NCBI RefSeq assembly: GCF_034421375.1
Contig: NZ_CP139779.1
Coordinates: 2,666,001-2,730,000, forward strand
DNA: 64,000 nt
Direction: 5' to 3'
Source: Microbacterium invictum
GTDB lineage: Bacteria > Actinomycetota > Actinomycetes > Actinomycetales > Microbacteriaceae
The position numbers and the translations under genes are program-made. This document shows positions 29,053 to 38,357 of the stretch, in pieces. The notes under the pieces were generated by a model, which ran no database searches, was not told where the DNA came from, and saw only the letters and a program-made list of their open reading frames with translations. The stretch's first letter is position 1; each line of letters starts with the position of its first letter.

Positions 29053-30135
29053 TCAGTCGGTCGTGGCGTCGGTGCGTTCGAGCAGTGCGACGCCGATCTT
29101 CGAATCGGCCATCCCGTAGAAGACGAAGTGGCGCCCGTCGATCTCTTCGATCGCCGTGGGGAAGACGACGTTCGGCACGATGCCGCTGCGCTCGTCGTCG
29201 GTCTCGGGCCGAAGCAGCGGCTCGGGGGTACGCGCGATGACCCGGCTCGGGTCGTCGGCGTCGAGCAGCAGCGCGCCGGCGGCGTAGTTGACCTTCTGCT
29301 GCTGCGCGAAGGCGTTGTCGATGACACCGGTGACCCCGTGATGGAGCACCAGCCACCCCTCGGGCACGCGCAGCGGCGGCGGGCCGCCGCCGATCTTGAC
29401 CTCTTCGAAGGGGAACTCCGGCCCCGCGACGAAGCGGTGCTGCTCCCACAGCGCGAGGTTGGCGATGTCTTCGCGCACCGCGTCGAGGGGCACGTAGCTG
29501 ATCCAGATGGACTGGCGCTCGTCGGTGACCCCGGCCGGCACCCGCACGCCCTGTCCGAGCTTCGTCTCGCCGAGGTCCCACATGGGCCGGTGCAGCACCG
29601 CGAGGGCGAGGGTGCCGTCGGGCGCGGTCACGGGCTCCGGGAAGAACACGGTGTCCTTGTTGTGGAAGAGGTTCAGGTCCATATCGAGCGCCTCGTCGTA
29701 CCGGAAGAGGGCCGGACCCAGGCGCTGCCACTGGCGGAGGTCGGGCGACACGGCCAGCGCCGTCCGCGGCCCGAGCGGGCCGTACGCGACGTAGGTCATG
29801 ACGTGCAGGCCGAGGGTCTCGATCCAGGTCACCCGGGGGTCCTCGACGCCGGCGTTGTCGGCGCCCCGCTCCCACCCGCGGTCGGGCTCGAGCACCACGC
29901 CCTCCCGTTCGACGCCGACCGGCACCCCGCCGTCGATGACGACCCGGGCGAGGCCGACCCGCGAGACGTTGCCCTCGGCGACGAGCCGTGGGAGCAGGTA
30001 CAGGGTCCCGTCCGGGCCCCGGCCCGAGCCGGGGTTGAGCACCCCCTCGGCCTCCTGGGGGTCGCCGGGGGTCGGTGTCATCACGACGCCGACCCGTGTC
30101 ATCCGATAGGGAACGGTCTGTACGGAAGTGGTCAT
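29053..30135 (-). CDS. GH130 beta-mannoside phosphorylase/hydrolase family protein
   Basis: 360 residues with the five-bladed propeller features of GH130: LNPGSGRGPDGTLYLLPRL, NAGVEDPRVTW (ED-P-R signature), NLFHNKDTVFFPEPV, WISYVPLDAV, and HGVTGVIDNAFAQQ-KVNYAAGALLLD. Members split beta-mannosidic bonds with phosphate, giving mannose-1-phosphate, or hydrolyse them; which sugar is used here cannot be told. No signal peptide, so it works on imported sugar. Two ATGs are possible; 30135 is chosen because AAAGGA lies 5 nt before it, whereas the upstream one abuts the ribosome site. Starts 2 bp after the stop of the permease gene. Confidence 0.9.
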   Translation of the reverse strand: MTTSVQTVPYRMTRVGVVMTPTPGDPQEAEGVLNPGSGRGPDGTLYLLPRLVAEGNVSRVGLARVVIDGGVPVGVEREGVVLEPDRGWERGADNAGVEDPRVTWIETLGLHVMTYVAYGPLGPRTALAVSPDLRQWQRLGPALFRYDEALDMDLNLFHNKDTVFFPEPVTAPDGTLALAVLHRPMWDLGETKLGQGVRVPAGVTDERQSIWISYVPLDAVREDIANLALWEQHRFVAGPEFPFEEVKIGGGPPPLRVPEGWLVLHHGVTGVIDNAFAQQQKVNYAAGALLLDADDPSRVIARTPEPLLRPETDDERSGIVPNVVFPTAIEEIDGRHFVFYGMADSKIGVALLERTDATTD

Positions 30136-30137
30136 GG

Positions 30138-30977
30138 TCATCCTTTCACTCCGGATCCGAGGTCGTTGCTGGTGAAGTAGCGCTGGAAGACGAGGAACAG
30201 CGCCACGGCCGGCGCCGCCAGGACGACGGCGCCCGCGAGGGTCGCGCCGAAGGGGTTGGCGGTGGACGCGGCGATGTTCGACAGGAAGTTCGCCAGCGAC
30301 ACGGCGAGGGGCTGCATCGAGGCCTCCTTGGTGATGAGGAAGGGCCAGAGGAACTCGTTCCACGGTCCGATGAAGGTCAGCAGCACCACCGTCAGTAGCG
30401 CCGGCCGCACGAGCGGCAGCGCCACGTTCCACAGCAGCCGCAGCTCGCCGGCGCCGTCGATCCGTGCGGCGTCGAAGAGCTCCTTGGGCAGCTGCAGGAA
30501 GTACTGCCGGAAGATGATGACGGCGGTGGAGTTGATGAAGAACGGCAGGATCATGCCGGCGTAGGTGTCGGCGAGGCCGTAGTCGCGCGCGATCATCACG
30601 TAGAGCGGGATCATCAGCAGCTGGAATGGGATCACCTGCACCAGCAGCACGAGCGAGAAGGTGGCGCTTCGCCCCCGCCAGTGCAGCACGGCCAGGGCGT
30701 ACCCGGCGAGCACCCCGAAGACCACGGTGCCGAGGATGACCCCGCCGGTGAAGATGCCGGAGTTCGCCAGGCCCTGCAGCAGATCGATGCGTTCGTTGAT
30801 CGCGCCGTAGTTGTCGAGGGTGAGGTTGCCGGGAGCGGGGAACGCCCCGCTCGGCGAGGGGTCGACCGTGGTCTGCAGCGATCCGATCACCATGTAGTAG
30901 AAGGGGAAGAGGAACGCCAGCGCGCCGAGGCTCAGCACGACGTACATCGCGGCGGAACTGCCGAGTGCGCGTCTCAT
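30138..30977 (-). CDS. Sugar ABC importer permease, MalG type (GH130 locus)
   Basis: Membrane subunit of 279 residues with about six helices. FLFPFYYMVIGSLQTT follows helix 1, and LPKELFDAARIDGAGELRLLWNVALPL is the ATPase-docking loop; the end FTSNDLGSGVKG is typical for MalG-type proteins. The ATG overlaps the partner permease's stop (ATGA). With the binding protein and partner it probably imports short beta-mannosides or similar for GH130. Confidence 0.92.
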   Translation of the reverse strand: MRRALGSSAAMYVVLSLGALAFLFPFYYMVIGSLQTTVDPSPSGAFPAPGNLTLDNYGAINERIDLLQGLANSGIFTGGVILGTVVFGVLAGYALAVLHWRGRSATFSLVLLVQVIPFQLLMIPLYVMIARDYGLADTYAGMILPFFINSTAVIIFRQYFLQLPKELFDAARIDGAGELRLLWNVALPLVRPALLTVVLLTFIGPWNEFLWPFLITKEASMQPLAVSLANFLSNIAASTANPFGATLAGAVVLAAPAVALFLVFQRYFTSNDLGSGVKG

Positions 30978-31960
30978 CGGTCCTCCCCTCCTACCAAGCG
31001 GCGCTGGAGCGCCGCGATGATCAGCACGAAGATGATGAGGATGACGCCGATCGCCGCGGCGATGTCGGGGTTCCCCTGCTCGATGCCGCGCTGGTAGATC
31101 AGCAGCACCGGCGAGGTGGACGCGCCATTGGGTCCGCCCCCACCGGTGAGCAGGTAGGGCTCGGTGAAGAGGTTGGCCCCGGTGATGGTCGCCAGCAGCA
31201 CGACGAGGAGGGTGGCGGGCCGCACGCTCGGCACCGTCACGGAGAAGAACTGGCGGATGCGGCCGCCGCCGTCCATCGAGACCGACTCGTAGAGCTCTCT
31301 CGGCACGTTCTGCAGTGCGGCGAGGTAGAGCAGGATGTAGAACCCCAAGCCCTTCCACGTCACGAACAGGGCGATCGTCGGCATCGCGAGGGCGGAGTTG
31401 ATCAGCCACGACGGCTCGGGGGCGAGGGGGCCGAGGAGGTTGTTGACCAGGCCGTTGCCTGAGAAGAGGAAGAGCCACACGGCCACCACGGCCACCGAGG
31501 CGGTGACGTAGGGCACGTAGTACGCGACGCGGAAGAACGTCTTCGCGCGGGCGACGCGATCGAGCGCCGTCGCCAGGAGCATCGACAGCGCCACGGTCAG
31601 CGGCACGTTGATGATGAGGAAGATCCCCACGTTGCCGAACGAGCGCCAGACGTCGGGGTCGGTGAGGACCGTGACGTAGTTGTCGAATCCGACGAAGGGT
31701 CGGTCCACGACCGCCCCGGGCGCGGCGAAGAAGTAGTCGTGGAACGACATCCACACCGCGAAGACGATCGGGTAGGCGAAGACGACGCCGATGAAGATCA
31801 GATAGGGCGCGGCGAAGGCGAGGCCCAGCGGGTGCGAACCCAGGATGCGGCGCAGCATCCCCTTCGGTCGATCGGACCCGTCCGCGCCGCGGCGCCCGGG
31901 CTCCTCCCGGTCGGGATGCGCCGCAGCGCCCCGACCGGGAGTGCCGGTGGAGACGGTCAC
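30974..31960 (-). CDS. Sugar ABC importer permease, MalF type (GH130 locus)
   Basis: 328 residues from the GTG chosen here, which has GGGAG 6 nt upstream and lies 1 bp behind the binding-protein stop. A basic, polar N-terminus of about 40 residues (DREEPGRRGADGSDRPKG) precedes helix 1 (FAAPYLIFIGVVFAYPIVFAVW), then FVGFDNYVTVL and the docking loop VPRELYESVSMDGGGRIRQFF. Note VSMDGG where most members have AAxxDGA. Part of a tightly packed operon of six genes. Confidence 0.92.
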   Translation of the reverse strand: MTVSTGTPGRGAAAHPDREEPGRRGADGSDRPKGMLRRILGSHPLGLAFAAPYLIFIGVVFAYPIVFAVWMSFHDYFFAAPGAVVDRPFVGFDNYVTVLTDPDVWRSFGNVGIFLIINVPLTVALSMLLATALDRVARAKTFFRVAYYVPYVTASVAVVAVWLFLFSGNGLVNNLLGPLAPEPSWLINSALAMPTIALFVTWKGLGFYILLYLAALQNVPRELYESVSMDGGGRIRQFFSVTVPSVRPATLLVVLLATITGANLFTEPYLLTGGGGPNGASTSPVLLIYQRGIEQGNPDIAAAIGVILIIFVLIIAALQRRLVGGEDR

Positions 31961-31961
31961 G

Positions 31962-33248
31962 TCAGTCTCCCGCCGCCAGGCCGTCGACCTCGGTCGCGGT
32001 GTCGGAGAGGAACGTGGGGATCTCGCCCTCGCCGAAGATGACCGACTCGGAGTAGCCGTCGCGGAACGTCTGCCAGATCTCGACCGAGTTCGGCACGTTC
32101 GGCACCTCGACGGTGCGGGATGCCTGGTCGCCGAACTGCTCGTAGGCGGGGTTCGCGGCGAAGTAGTCGGGGTAGGTGCCGGTGAGGTCCTGACGCAGCG
32201 GCATCTGTCCGGTCGCCTCGAGCCAGAGTCCGTCCTGCTCCTCACTGGTGGCGAACTTCAGCACGTCCCACGCGGTGCCCTTGTTCTCGCACGCGGTGAA
32301 CAGCCCCACGTTCTTAGCGTCGCTGAAGGTCCAGGTCTCCTCGGGGGCGGTGCCTCCGGAGGTCGGGACGGGCACCGAGCCCCAGTCCACCGTGTCGCCG
32401 TAGACCGAGATCGCCCACGGGCCGACGATCGCCATGGCCGAGTAGCCGTCGGCGAACGCGTCGCCCTGGTACTGCTCCTGACCGGCGAGGCCCTCGGCAT
32501 AGAGGGTGCGCCAGAAGTCGGCGACCGCTTCGCCCTCGGGGCTGTCGAAGGTCGCGGCGCCGTCCTCGACCAGCTGCGTGCCACCGGTCTCGGCGGCGTA
32601 GAGCGGATAGAAGTCGAACCACGACTGGAAGAACTCGCTCGTGGGGGCGGGGTTGATGGCGTACTCGGCCACGCCCGCCTCGCTGAGGGTGCGCGAGGTC
32701 TCGAGGAACTCGTCGTAGGTCGACAGCGACGGGTTCTCGGGGTCCAGGCCCGCCTCGGCGAACAGCGCCTTGTTGTAGAAGATCATCACGGGGTTGCTCT
32801 TCCAGGGCATCTGGTAGAAGCCGCCGTCCTCCGAGCGGTACTGCTCGGCGAGGTCGCCCGAGCGCTCGGTGATGTAGTCCTCGCCGTCCTCGAAGTCGGT
32901 GAGGTCGACCAGGCCCCCCTGGCGCTGGAACTCCGGCACCGCCGCGGGCGAGGTGTTGAAGATGAGGCACGGGGCGTTGCCCGCGGTGATCGCCGCGCTG
33001 ATGACCTCCTCGCTGGAGGACCCGGCGGGGATCTCCTGCGCGGTGATCTGCTCGTCGGGGTTCTCGGCGTTCCAGGACTCGACCATCTGCTCGGCCCAGG
33101 CGATCTCGGCCTCGTTGTTGGAGTACCAGATGGTGATGTCGCCGCGGCTGTCCATGCCGCCGGCGCCGCCGCCGCTGCCTCCGCTGCAGGCGCTGAGAGC
33201 GAGGATGGCCGCGGCGGCTCCCGCCACGGGAATGATGCGTCGTCGCAT
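31962..33248 (-). CDS. Sugar-binding lipoprotein (GH130 locus)
   Basis: Extracellular binding protein of 428 residues. Signal MRRRIIPVAGAAAAILALSAC with lipobox LSAC, then a Gly/Ser-rich linker (SGGSGGGAGG). The body opens with DITIWYSNNEAEIAWAEQMVESWN, typical of family 1 sugar-binding proteins. Two in-frame ATGs lie 6 bp apart; the second is chosen because AAGGAG is 6 nt before it. It follows the LacI gene after a 41-bp gap with a short hairpin and so is probably in the same transcript. Confidence 0.92.
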   Translation of the reverse strand: MRRRIIPVAGAAAAILALSACSGGSGGGAGGMDSRGDITIWYSNNEAEIAWAEQMVESWNAENPDEQITAQEIPAGSSSEEVISAAITAGNAPCLIFNTSPAAVPEFQRQGGLVDLTDFEDGEDYITERSGDLAEQYRSEDGGFYQMPWKSNPVMIFYNKALFAEAGLDPENPSLSTYDEFLETSRTLSEAGVAEYAINPAPTSEFFQSWFDFYPLYAAETGGTQLVEDGAATFDSPEGEAVADFWRTLYAEGLAGQEQYQGDAFADGYSAMAIVGPWAISVYGDTVDWGSVPVPTSGGTAPEETWTFSDAKNVGLFTACENKGTAWDVLKFATSEEQDGLWLEATGQMPLRQDLTGTYPDYFAANPAYEQFGDQASRTVEVPNVPNSVEIWQTFRDGYSESVIFGEGEIPTFLSDTATEVDGLAAGD

Positions 33249-33266
33249 GTTCATCTCCTTGTGCGT

Positions 33267-33281
33267 GCGGGCCATGCCCGC
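33267..33281 (-). other. Short intergenic hairpin between lacI-like gene and binding protein
   Basis: GCGGGC (33267-33272), CAT loop, GCCCGC (33276-33281). It could tune the ratio of regulator to binding protein within the operon. Confidence 0.35.
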
Positions 33282-33289
33282 GGGTGGAA

Positions 33290-34312
33290 TCAGGCGCGGG
33301 GCGCGCCGGTGGAGGCGCGAACCACGAGCCGGGGATCGGGAAGGTCGATCGCGTCCGGCGGGGCGCCGGCGATGGCCTCGAGCAGGGCTCGGGCCGCCGC
33401 AGCACCCCAGCCGCGGGCGTCGGTGGAGACGCTCGTGATGGCGGGGTGGAGGTGACGGCCGATCTCGGTGTCGTCGAAACCGGTGATCGACAGGTCGCGC
33501 GGGACGTCGAGGCCGCGCCGCTGGGCGACCCCGAGACCGGCGATGGCCATGTTGTCGTTGGAGTACACGATCGCTGTCGGCGGTGTCGCGGCATCCAGCA
33601 GCTGTTCGGTCGCGCGGGCGCCGTCGGCGGCGCTGAAGTCGGTCTCGACGACGCGGGAACGGATGCGGCGGGCCGCCGCCGCCTCTTCGAACGCCGCCTC
33701 GCGATGCCGGCCGTGGAGCATCGAGAAGGGACCGGCCGCGTGGGCGATGTCGGTGTGCCCGAGGTCGGCGAGGTGGTCGACGGCCAGGCGGATGCCCGCC
33801 CCGTCGTCGACGGAGATCGAGGTGAAAGGGCTGTCGACGTCGGGGACGCCGAGGGTCACGGCGGCGAGGCCCAGTTCGCCGATGAGCGCGATGCGCTCGT
33901 CGCCCGTGCGGAGGTCGGAGAGGATGACGCCGTCCACGCGCTTGTCGGCCGCCAGGCCCCGGTAGGTCTCGGCCTCCTGTCGACCGGGGGTCGCGGCAGC
34001 GAGCACCAGCACCTGTCCCGACACCGAGAACTCGTCCTCGACACCGGCGATGAACGACGGGAAGAACGGGTCGGCGGCGATGACGTCGGGGCTGCGGCCG
34101 ATGACGAGGCCGCACGCGAAGGCGCGGCCGACGCTCAGCGACCGGGCGCGGAGGCTGGGGCTCCAGCCGAGCTCCGCCGCAGCGGAGAGGATGCGCTCGC
34201 GCGTGTCGGGGGCGACGCCGGAGCGGCCGTTGAGCGCGAACGAGACGAGGCCCTTGCTGACACCCGCACGGCGCGCGACGTCGGCGATCGTGGGGTGGCC
34301 GTGCTGCGTCAT
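33290..34312 (-). CDS. LacI-family transcriptional regulator of the GH130 locus
   Basis: Repressor of 340 residues with an N-terminal helix-turn-helix (TIADVARRAGVSKGLVSFALNGRSGV) and hinge (SLRARSLSVGRAFACG), then the sugar-sensing domain (VDGVILSDLRTGDERIALIGEL; LSITGFDDTEIGRHLHPAITSV). First gene of the mannoside-type operon and transcribed with it. Two operator-like palindromes of the CTAAACCGGTTTAG type lie 31-66 bp upstream of its ATG, so the whole operon including the repressor is probably autoregulated. AGAGGTG precedes the ATG by 4 nt. Confidence 0.92.
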   Translation of the reverse strand: MTQHGHPTIADVARRAGVSKGLVSFALNGRSGVAPDTRERILSAAAELGWSPSLRARSLSVGRAFACGLVIGRSPDVIAADPFFPSFIAGVEDEFSVSGQVLVLAAATPGRQEAETYRGLAADKRVDGVILSDLRTGDERIALIGELGLAAVTLGVPDVDSPFTSISVDDGAGIRLAVDHLADLGHTDIAHAAGPFSMLHGRHREAAFEEAAAARRIRSRVVETDFSAADGARATEQLLDAATPPTAIVYSNDNMAIAGLGVAQRRGLDVPRDLSITGFDDTEIGRHLHPAITSVSTDARGWGAAAARALLEAIAGAPPDAIDLPDPRLVVRASTGAPRA

Positions 34313-34342
34313 TCGTCACCTCTTCGTGTCGTCACCGGGGCT

Positions 34343-34356
34343 CTAAACCGGTTAAG
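34343..34356. promoter_or_regulatory. LacI-type operator O1 of GH130 operon
   Basis: CTAAACCGGTTAAG is near-palindromic around the central CG, one base from CTAAACCGGTTTAG. Confidence 0.7.
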
Positions 34357-34364
34357 CATCAACT

Positions 34365-34378
34365 CTAAAACGGTTTAG
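34365..34378. promoter_or_regulatory. LacI-type operator O2 of GH130 operon
   Basis: CTAAAACGGTTTAG, one base from the same consensus, begins 22 bp after O1 (two helical turns), so two repressor dimers could sit on the same face of the DNA. Confidence 0.7.
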
Positions 34379-34572
34379 GCGGGCGCGCAACCCCTCGGCG
34401 CCGACGACGGCGTCGCGGCCGGGTCCGCGCCCGGACTCCGCGCCGGTCGCGAGACCCACTGAATCACTCGGCGTCCACCGTCATCCGGCGGATCGGTGTG
34501 GCGTCGGCGCGATTCTGTGAGCGGGAGGGGAACCCGTCGTCCCGCGCGCGCCCGCGCGCGGGCGCGCGGCGT

Positions 34573-34578
34573 TAGGGT
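34573..34578 (+). promoter_or_regulatory. -10 box TAGGGT of a leaderless gene
   Basis: TAGGGT is 7 nt before the ATG at 34586; no ribosome site is visible. Confidence 0.45.
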
Positions 34579-34585
34579 CGGGTCC

Positions 34586-36019
34586 ATGGAAATCATCCGT
34601 GAGTACGACGTCGTCGTCATCGGCGCCGGAGCGGTCGGCGAGAACGTGGCCGACCGAGCGGTTCAGGGGGGCATGAAGACCGTCATCGTCGAGGCCGAGC
34701 TCGTCGGCGGCGAGTGCTCGTACTGGGCGTGTATGCCGTCGAAGGCGCTGCTGCGGAGCGCGGCGGCGCTCCGAGCAGCCCAGGCGGTGGGTGGCGCGAA
34801 GCAGGCTGTGACGGGAGACCTCGACGTCTCCGCGGTGCTCCGCCGCCGCGACGGCATCACCCACGAGTGGAACGACGACTCGCAGGTGCAATGGCTCCAG
34901 AAGGCGAGGATCGACCTCGTGCGCGGACACGCACGTTTCGATGGCGAGAAGCGCGTCGTCGTCACCGACGACGAGGGCATCGACACGATCCTCGTCGCCC
35001 GGCACGCCGTGGCCGTCTGCACGGGAAGCGCGGCGCTCCTCCCCGACATCCCGGGTCTTCGCGACATCGAGCCGTGGACGAGTCGCGATGCGACCGCGGT
35101 CCAGCATCCTCCCGCATCCCTGACCGTCCTCGGCGGTGGAGTCGTGGGCGCCGAGATGGCGACCGCGTACGCCGGTTTCGGCACGACGGTCACCCTCGTG
35201 GCCCGCTCGGGGCTCCTCGGGGGCACCGAGCCCTTCGCGGGAGAGATGGTCGAGGAGTCGCTTCGGGGGCTCGGGGTCGACGTGCGGACGAACGTCGACA
35301 TCACCCGCGCCCGTGCCGCCGACGACGGTCTCGCCGTGCTGGAGCTGTCCGACGGCTCGGAGGTCGCCGCTGAGCGCGTGCTCGTCGCCACCGGCCGCGT
35401 GCCGCGCACCACCGACCTCGGCCTCGAGAGCATCGGCCTGGAGTCGGGGAGGTGGCTCGACGTCGACGACACGATGCTCGTGCGCGGCACCGACTGGCTC
35501 TACGCCGTCGGAGACGTCAACCATCGCGCTCTTCTCACCCACCAGGGGAAGTACCAGGCGCGCGCCGCGGGCGACGTCATCGCCGCCCGCGCGAAGGGTG
35601 CGCCGGTCGACGACGCGCCGTGGGGCGTGCACGTCGCGACGGCCGATCACGCGGCGGTGCCGCAGGTCACCTTCACCGATCCCGAGGTCGCCTCGGTCGG
35701 GCTCACCGCCGCGGCGGCCGAGAAGGCGGGGCTGCCGGTGCGGGTCATCGACTACGACCTGTCGTGGGTGGCGGGCGCGTCGACCGTGTCGGACGACTAC
35801 GTCGGCCGCGCCCGGGCGATCATCGACACCGACCGCGAGGTGCTCGTGGGCGCGACGTTCGTGGGGCCCGATGTCGCCGAGCTGCTCCACTCCGCCACCA
35901 TCGCCGTCGTCGGCGAAGTGCCGCTGTCCCGCCTGTGGCATGCGGTGCCGTCGTATCCGACGGTCAGCGAGGTGTGGCTCCGATTCCTCGAGGAGTACGG
36001 CCGCCCGACGACCGGCTGA
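34586..36019 (+). CDS. Dihydrolipoamide-dehydrogenase-like flavoprotein with altered active-site motif
   Basis: FAD/NAD(P) disulfide-oxidoreductase family protein, 477 residues. FAD site YDVVVIGAGAVGENVADRA at the N-terminus; redox pair Cys44/Cys49 in GGECSYWACMPSK; NAD(P) site LTVLGGGVVGAEMATAYAGFG; second FAD site DWLYAVGDVN. The C-terminal interface motif, normally H-P-T-x-S-E with the catalytic His, reads YPTVSE, with Tyr457 in place of His while Glu462 is kept. It is therefore unlikely to be a true lipoamide dehydrogenase; LpdA-type quinone or other disulfide reductases are alternatives. No pyruvate or oxoglutarate dehydrogenase genes are adjacent. Start fixed by a TAGGGT box 7 nt upstream. 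Confidence 0.88.
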   Translation: MEIIREYDVVVIGAGAVGENVADRAVQGGMKTVIVEAELVGGECSYWACMPSKALLRSAAALRAAQAVGGAKQAVTGDLDVSAVLRRRDGITHEWNDDSQVQWLQKARIDLVRGHARFDGEKRVVVTDDEGIDTILVARHAVAVCTGSAALLPDIPGLRDIEPWTSRDATAVQHPPASLTVLGGGVVGAEMATAYAGFGTTVTLVARSGLLGGTEPFAGEMVEESLRGLGVDVRTNVDITRARAADDGLAVLELSDGSEVAAERVLVATGRVPRTTDLGLESIGLESGRWLDVDDTMLVRGTDWLYAVGDVNHRALLTHQGKYQARAAGDVIAARAKGAPVDDAPWGVHVATADHAAVPQVTFTDPEVASVGLTAAAAEKAGLPVRVIDYDLSWVAGASTVSDDYVGRARAIIDTDREVLVGATFVGPDVAELLHSATIAVVGEVPLSRLWHAVPSYPTVSEVWLRFLEEYGRPTTG

Positions 36020-36059
36020 GCGCGGGGCGGCATCGCCCCGCGCGCCCCGCGCGTCCCGA

Positions 36060-37664
36060 TCAGTGGAAGAAGTGACGCTCCCCGGTGAAGAACATCGTTA
36101 CGCCGGCCTCGCGGGCCGCGGCGATGACCTCGTCGTCGCGCACTGACCCGCCCGGCTGCACGATCGCCGAGACGCCGGCGTCGAGGAGCACCCGCGGCCC
36201 GTCGGCGAAGGGGAAGAACGCATCGGATGCCGCGACCGAGCCGGTTACGCGCTCGCCCGCCCGTTCGACGGCGAGGCGGCAGGAGTCGACCCGGTTGACC
36301 TGTCCCATGCCGATGCCGACGGTGGCAGAGTTCTTCGCCAGCACGATGGCGTTCGACTTCACCGCGCGGCATGCCTTCCAGGCGAAGATGAGGTTCGTCA
36401 TCTCCTCTTCCGCCGGGCGCTCTCCCGACACCAGCTGCCAGTCCGTCGCGACCGACTCGATGTCGTCGGGGAACCGGTCGGCGTCCTGCAGCAGCAGGCC
36501 GCCCGACACCAGGCGCACGTCCATCCGCTCCTGCCGCCAGTCGGCGGGAAGCTGCAGGATGCGCAGGTTCTTCTTGAGCCGGAACACCTCCAGCGCCTCC
36601 GGCTCGAAGTCCGGTGCGACGATGACCTCGGTGAAGATGTCGCGCAGGTTCTCGGCCATCTTCAGCGTCACCGTGCGGTTGGCCGCGATCACGCCGCCGA
36701 AGGCCGACACCGGGTCGCACTCGTGGGCGCGGAGGTGGGCCGAGGCGATCGGGTCGAGCGCGTTCGGCGCGGTCACGGCGATCCCGCACGGGTTGGCGTG
36801 CTTGATGATCGCCACTGCCGGCTTGACCATGTCGAACGCCGCGCGCAGCGCCGCATCGGCGTCGACGTAGTTGTTGTACGACATCTCCTTGCCCTGCAGC
36901 TGCGTGGCCTGGGCGATCCCGTGTCCGCCCACGCGGGTGTAGATCGCCGCGCGCTGGTGCGCGTTCTCGCCGTAGCGCAGCGTCGCGAGACGTTCGGCCT
37001 TGATCGTCAGGTGCGCCGGCAGGTCTTCCTCGGCGAGCGTCCCCTCGGAGAACCACGCCGCCACCGCGGTGTCGTACGAGGCGGTGTGCGCGAACGCCCG
37101 TGCGGCGAGCTCGCGCCGCTGCGTCAGGGTCGTCCCACCGCCGCGGACGGCCTCGATGATCGCGGGGTACGACTCGGGCGACACGACGATCGCGACGTTG
37201 GCGTGGTTCTTCGCCGACGCGCGCACCATCGCGGGGCCGCCGATGTCGATCTGCTCGACGACCGCGTCGCCCTCGGCGCCGGAGGCAACGGTCTGGACGA
37301 AGGGGTACAGGTTCACCACGACGAGCTCGAACGCGGCAATGCCGAGCTCGGCGAGCTGGCGCTCATGGTCTTCGAGGCGGAGGTCCGCCAGCAGCCCGGC
37401 GTGCACCGCCGGGTGAAGGGTCTTCACGCGGCCGTCGAGCGACTCGGGGAAGCCCGTGACCGCCGACACGTCCGTCACCGGGAACCCGGCGTCGCGGATC
37501 GTCGCGGCCGTCGATCCGGTCGACACGATCTCGACCCCCGCACCGACGAGGGCCTCGGCGAGCGGCAGCAGATCGGTCTTGTCGCTCACCGACACCAGCG
37601 CGCGGCGGATCGGCACGACATCACGGTCGCGGTACAGGGAGGGGTCGTGACTCGGGCCGGCCAT
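36060..37664 (-). CDS. purH: Bifunctional AICAR formyltransferase/IMP cyclohydrolase
   Basis: Performs the last two steps of purine synthesis, AICAR to FAICAR (10-formyl-THF donor) and ring closure to IMP. 534 residues, normal length. The N-terminal cyclohydrolase part has [34 protein letters not shown] and [16 protein letters not shown]; the C-terminal transferase part has [39 protein letters not shown] (Lys-His catalytic pair) and [12 protein letters not shown]. It follows purN in the same direction after a 62-bp gap, so steps using formyl-THF are encoded together. The first 15 residues (before VVPIRR) look like a non-conserved tail. Confidence 0.97.
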   Translation of the reverse strand: MAGPSHDPSLYRDRDVVPIRRALVSVSDKTDLLPLAEALVGAGVEIVSTGSTAATIRDAGFPVTDVSAVTGFPESLDGRVKTLHPAVHAGLLADLRLEDHERQLAELGIAAFELVVVNLYPFVQTVASGAEGDAVVEQIDIGGPAMVRASAKNHANVAIVVSPESYPAIIEAVRGGGTTLTQRRELAARAFAHTASYDTAVAAWFSEGTLAEEDLPAHLTIKAERLATLRYGENAHQRAAIYTRVGGHGIAQATQLQGKEMSYNNYVDADAALRAAFDMVKPAVAIIKHANPCGIAVTAPNALDPIASAHLRAHECDPVSAFGGVIAANRTVTLKMAENLRDIFTEVIVAPDFEPEALEVFRLKKNLRILQLPADWRQERMDVRLVSGGLLLQDADRFPDDIESVATDWQLVSGERPAEEEMTNLIFAWKACRAVKSNAIVLAKNSATVGIGMGQVNRVDSCRLAVERAGERVTGSVAASDAFFPFADGPRVLLDAGVSAIVQPGGSVRDDEVIAAAREAGVTMFFTGERHFFH

Positions 37665-37726
37665 GGGTCTCCTTCTCGAGGCGAGCGGGGTTTCGGTGCG
37701 AGGGTGCGGGGTGCGGCGAGGTGAGG

Positions 37727-38353
37727 TCAGGCGGGAGCGGATGTCGGTGACGCGGGCGTCGCGGCTGCGGCGGCAGCCGCGAGGTCGAGCTCGCCCGTCG
37801 CGATCCGGCGGACCACGTCGATCATGAGGCGTCTCTCGACGGGCTTGATGCGTTCGTGCAGGCGGTGCTCGTCGTCATCCGGATGGATCGGCACGCGTTC
37901 CTGGGCGAGGATCGGTCCGGTGTCGACGCCGGTGTCGACGAGGATGACGCTGGCGCCGGTCTCGGTCGCCCCGGCGGCGAGCGCGTCGCGCACGGCGTGC
38001 GCGCCGGGGAACTCGGGGAGGTAGGCGGGGTGGGTGTTGATGATGCGCGGGCTCCAGGCCTCGACGAACCCGGCGGGGAGCAGCCGCATCAGGCCGCTCA
38101 GGACGATGAGATCGGGCTGCCAGACCCGCAGCTGCGCGTCGAGCTCCGCGCCCCAGGCATCGCGGTCGGCCGCGCCGCGCCACGGCACGAGGAGGGTCGG
38201 CACGCCGAACGTCTCGGCGTGGGCGAACCCGTCGGCCTCGCGGTCGGCCCCGACGGCGATGACGCGTGCCGGGAAGTCGGCGTCGGCTGCGGCCTCGAGG
38301 AGCGCCCGGAGATTGGACCCCGCGCCCGAGATCAGGACCGCGACGGTGAGCAC
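37727..38353 (-). CDS. purN: Phosphoribosylglycinamide formyltransferase
   Basis: Transfers formyl from 10-formyl-THF to GAR in purine synthesis. 208 residues; [18 protein letters not shown] binds the phosphate, and the catalytic set Asn-His-Asp is seen in [23 protein letters not shown] and [16 protein letters not shown]. The last 15 residues are an Ala/Pro-rich extension. The GTG start lies 4 bp after the DUF6350 stop, with a TAGACT box 6 nt upstream inside that gene's end, so it may have its own leaderless promoter. The order DUF6350-purN-purH is common in actinobacteria. Confidence 0.95.
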   Translation of the reverse strand: MLTVAVLISGAGSNLRALLEAAADADFPARVIAVGADREADGFAHAETFGVPTLLVPWRGAADRDAWGAELDAQLRVWQPDLIVLSGLMRLLPAGFVEAWSPRIINTHPAYLPEFPGAHAVRDALAAGATETGASVILVDTGVDTGPILAQERVPIHPDDDEHRLHERIKPVERRLMIDVVRRIATGELDLAAAAAAATPASPTSAPA

Positions 38354-38357
38354 CGGC

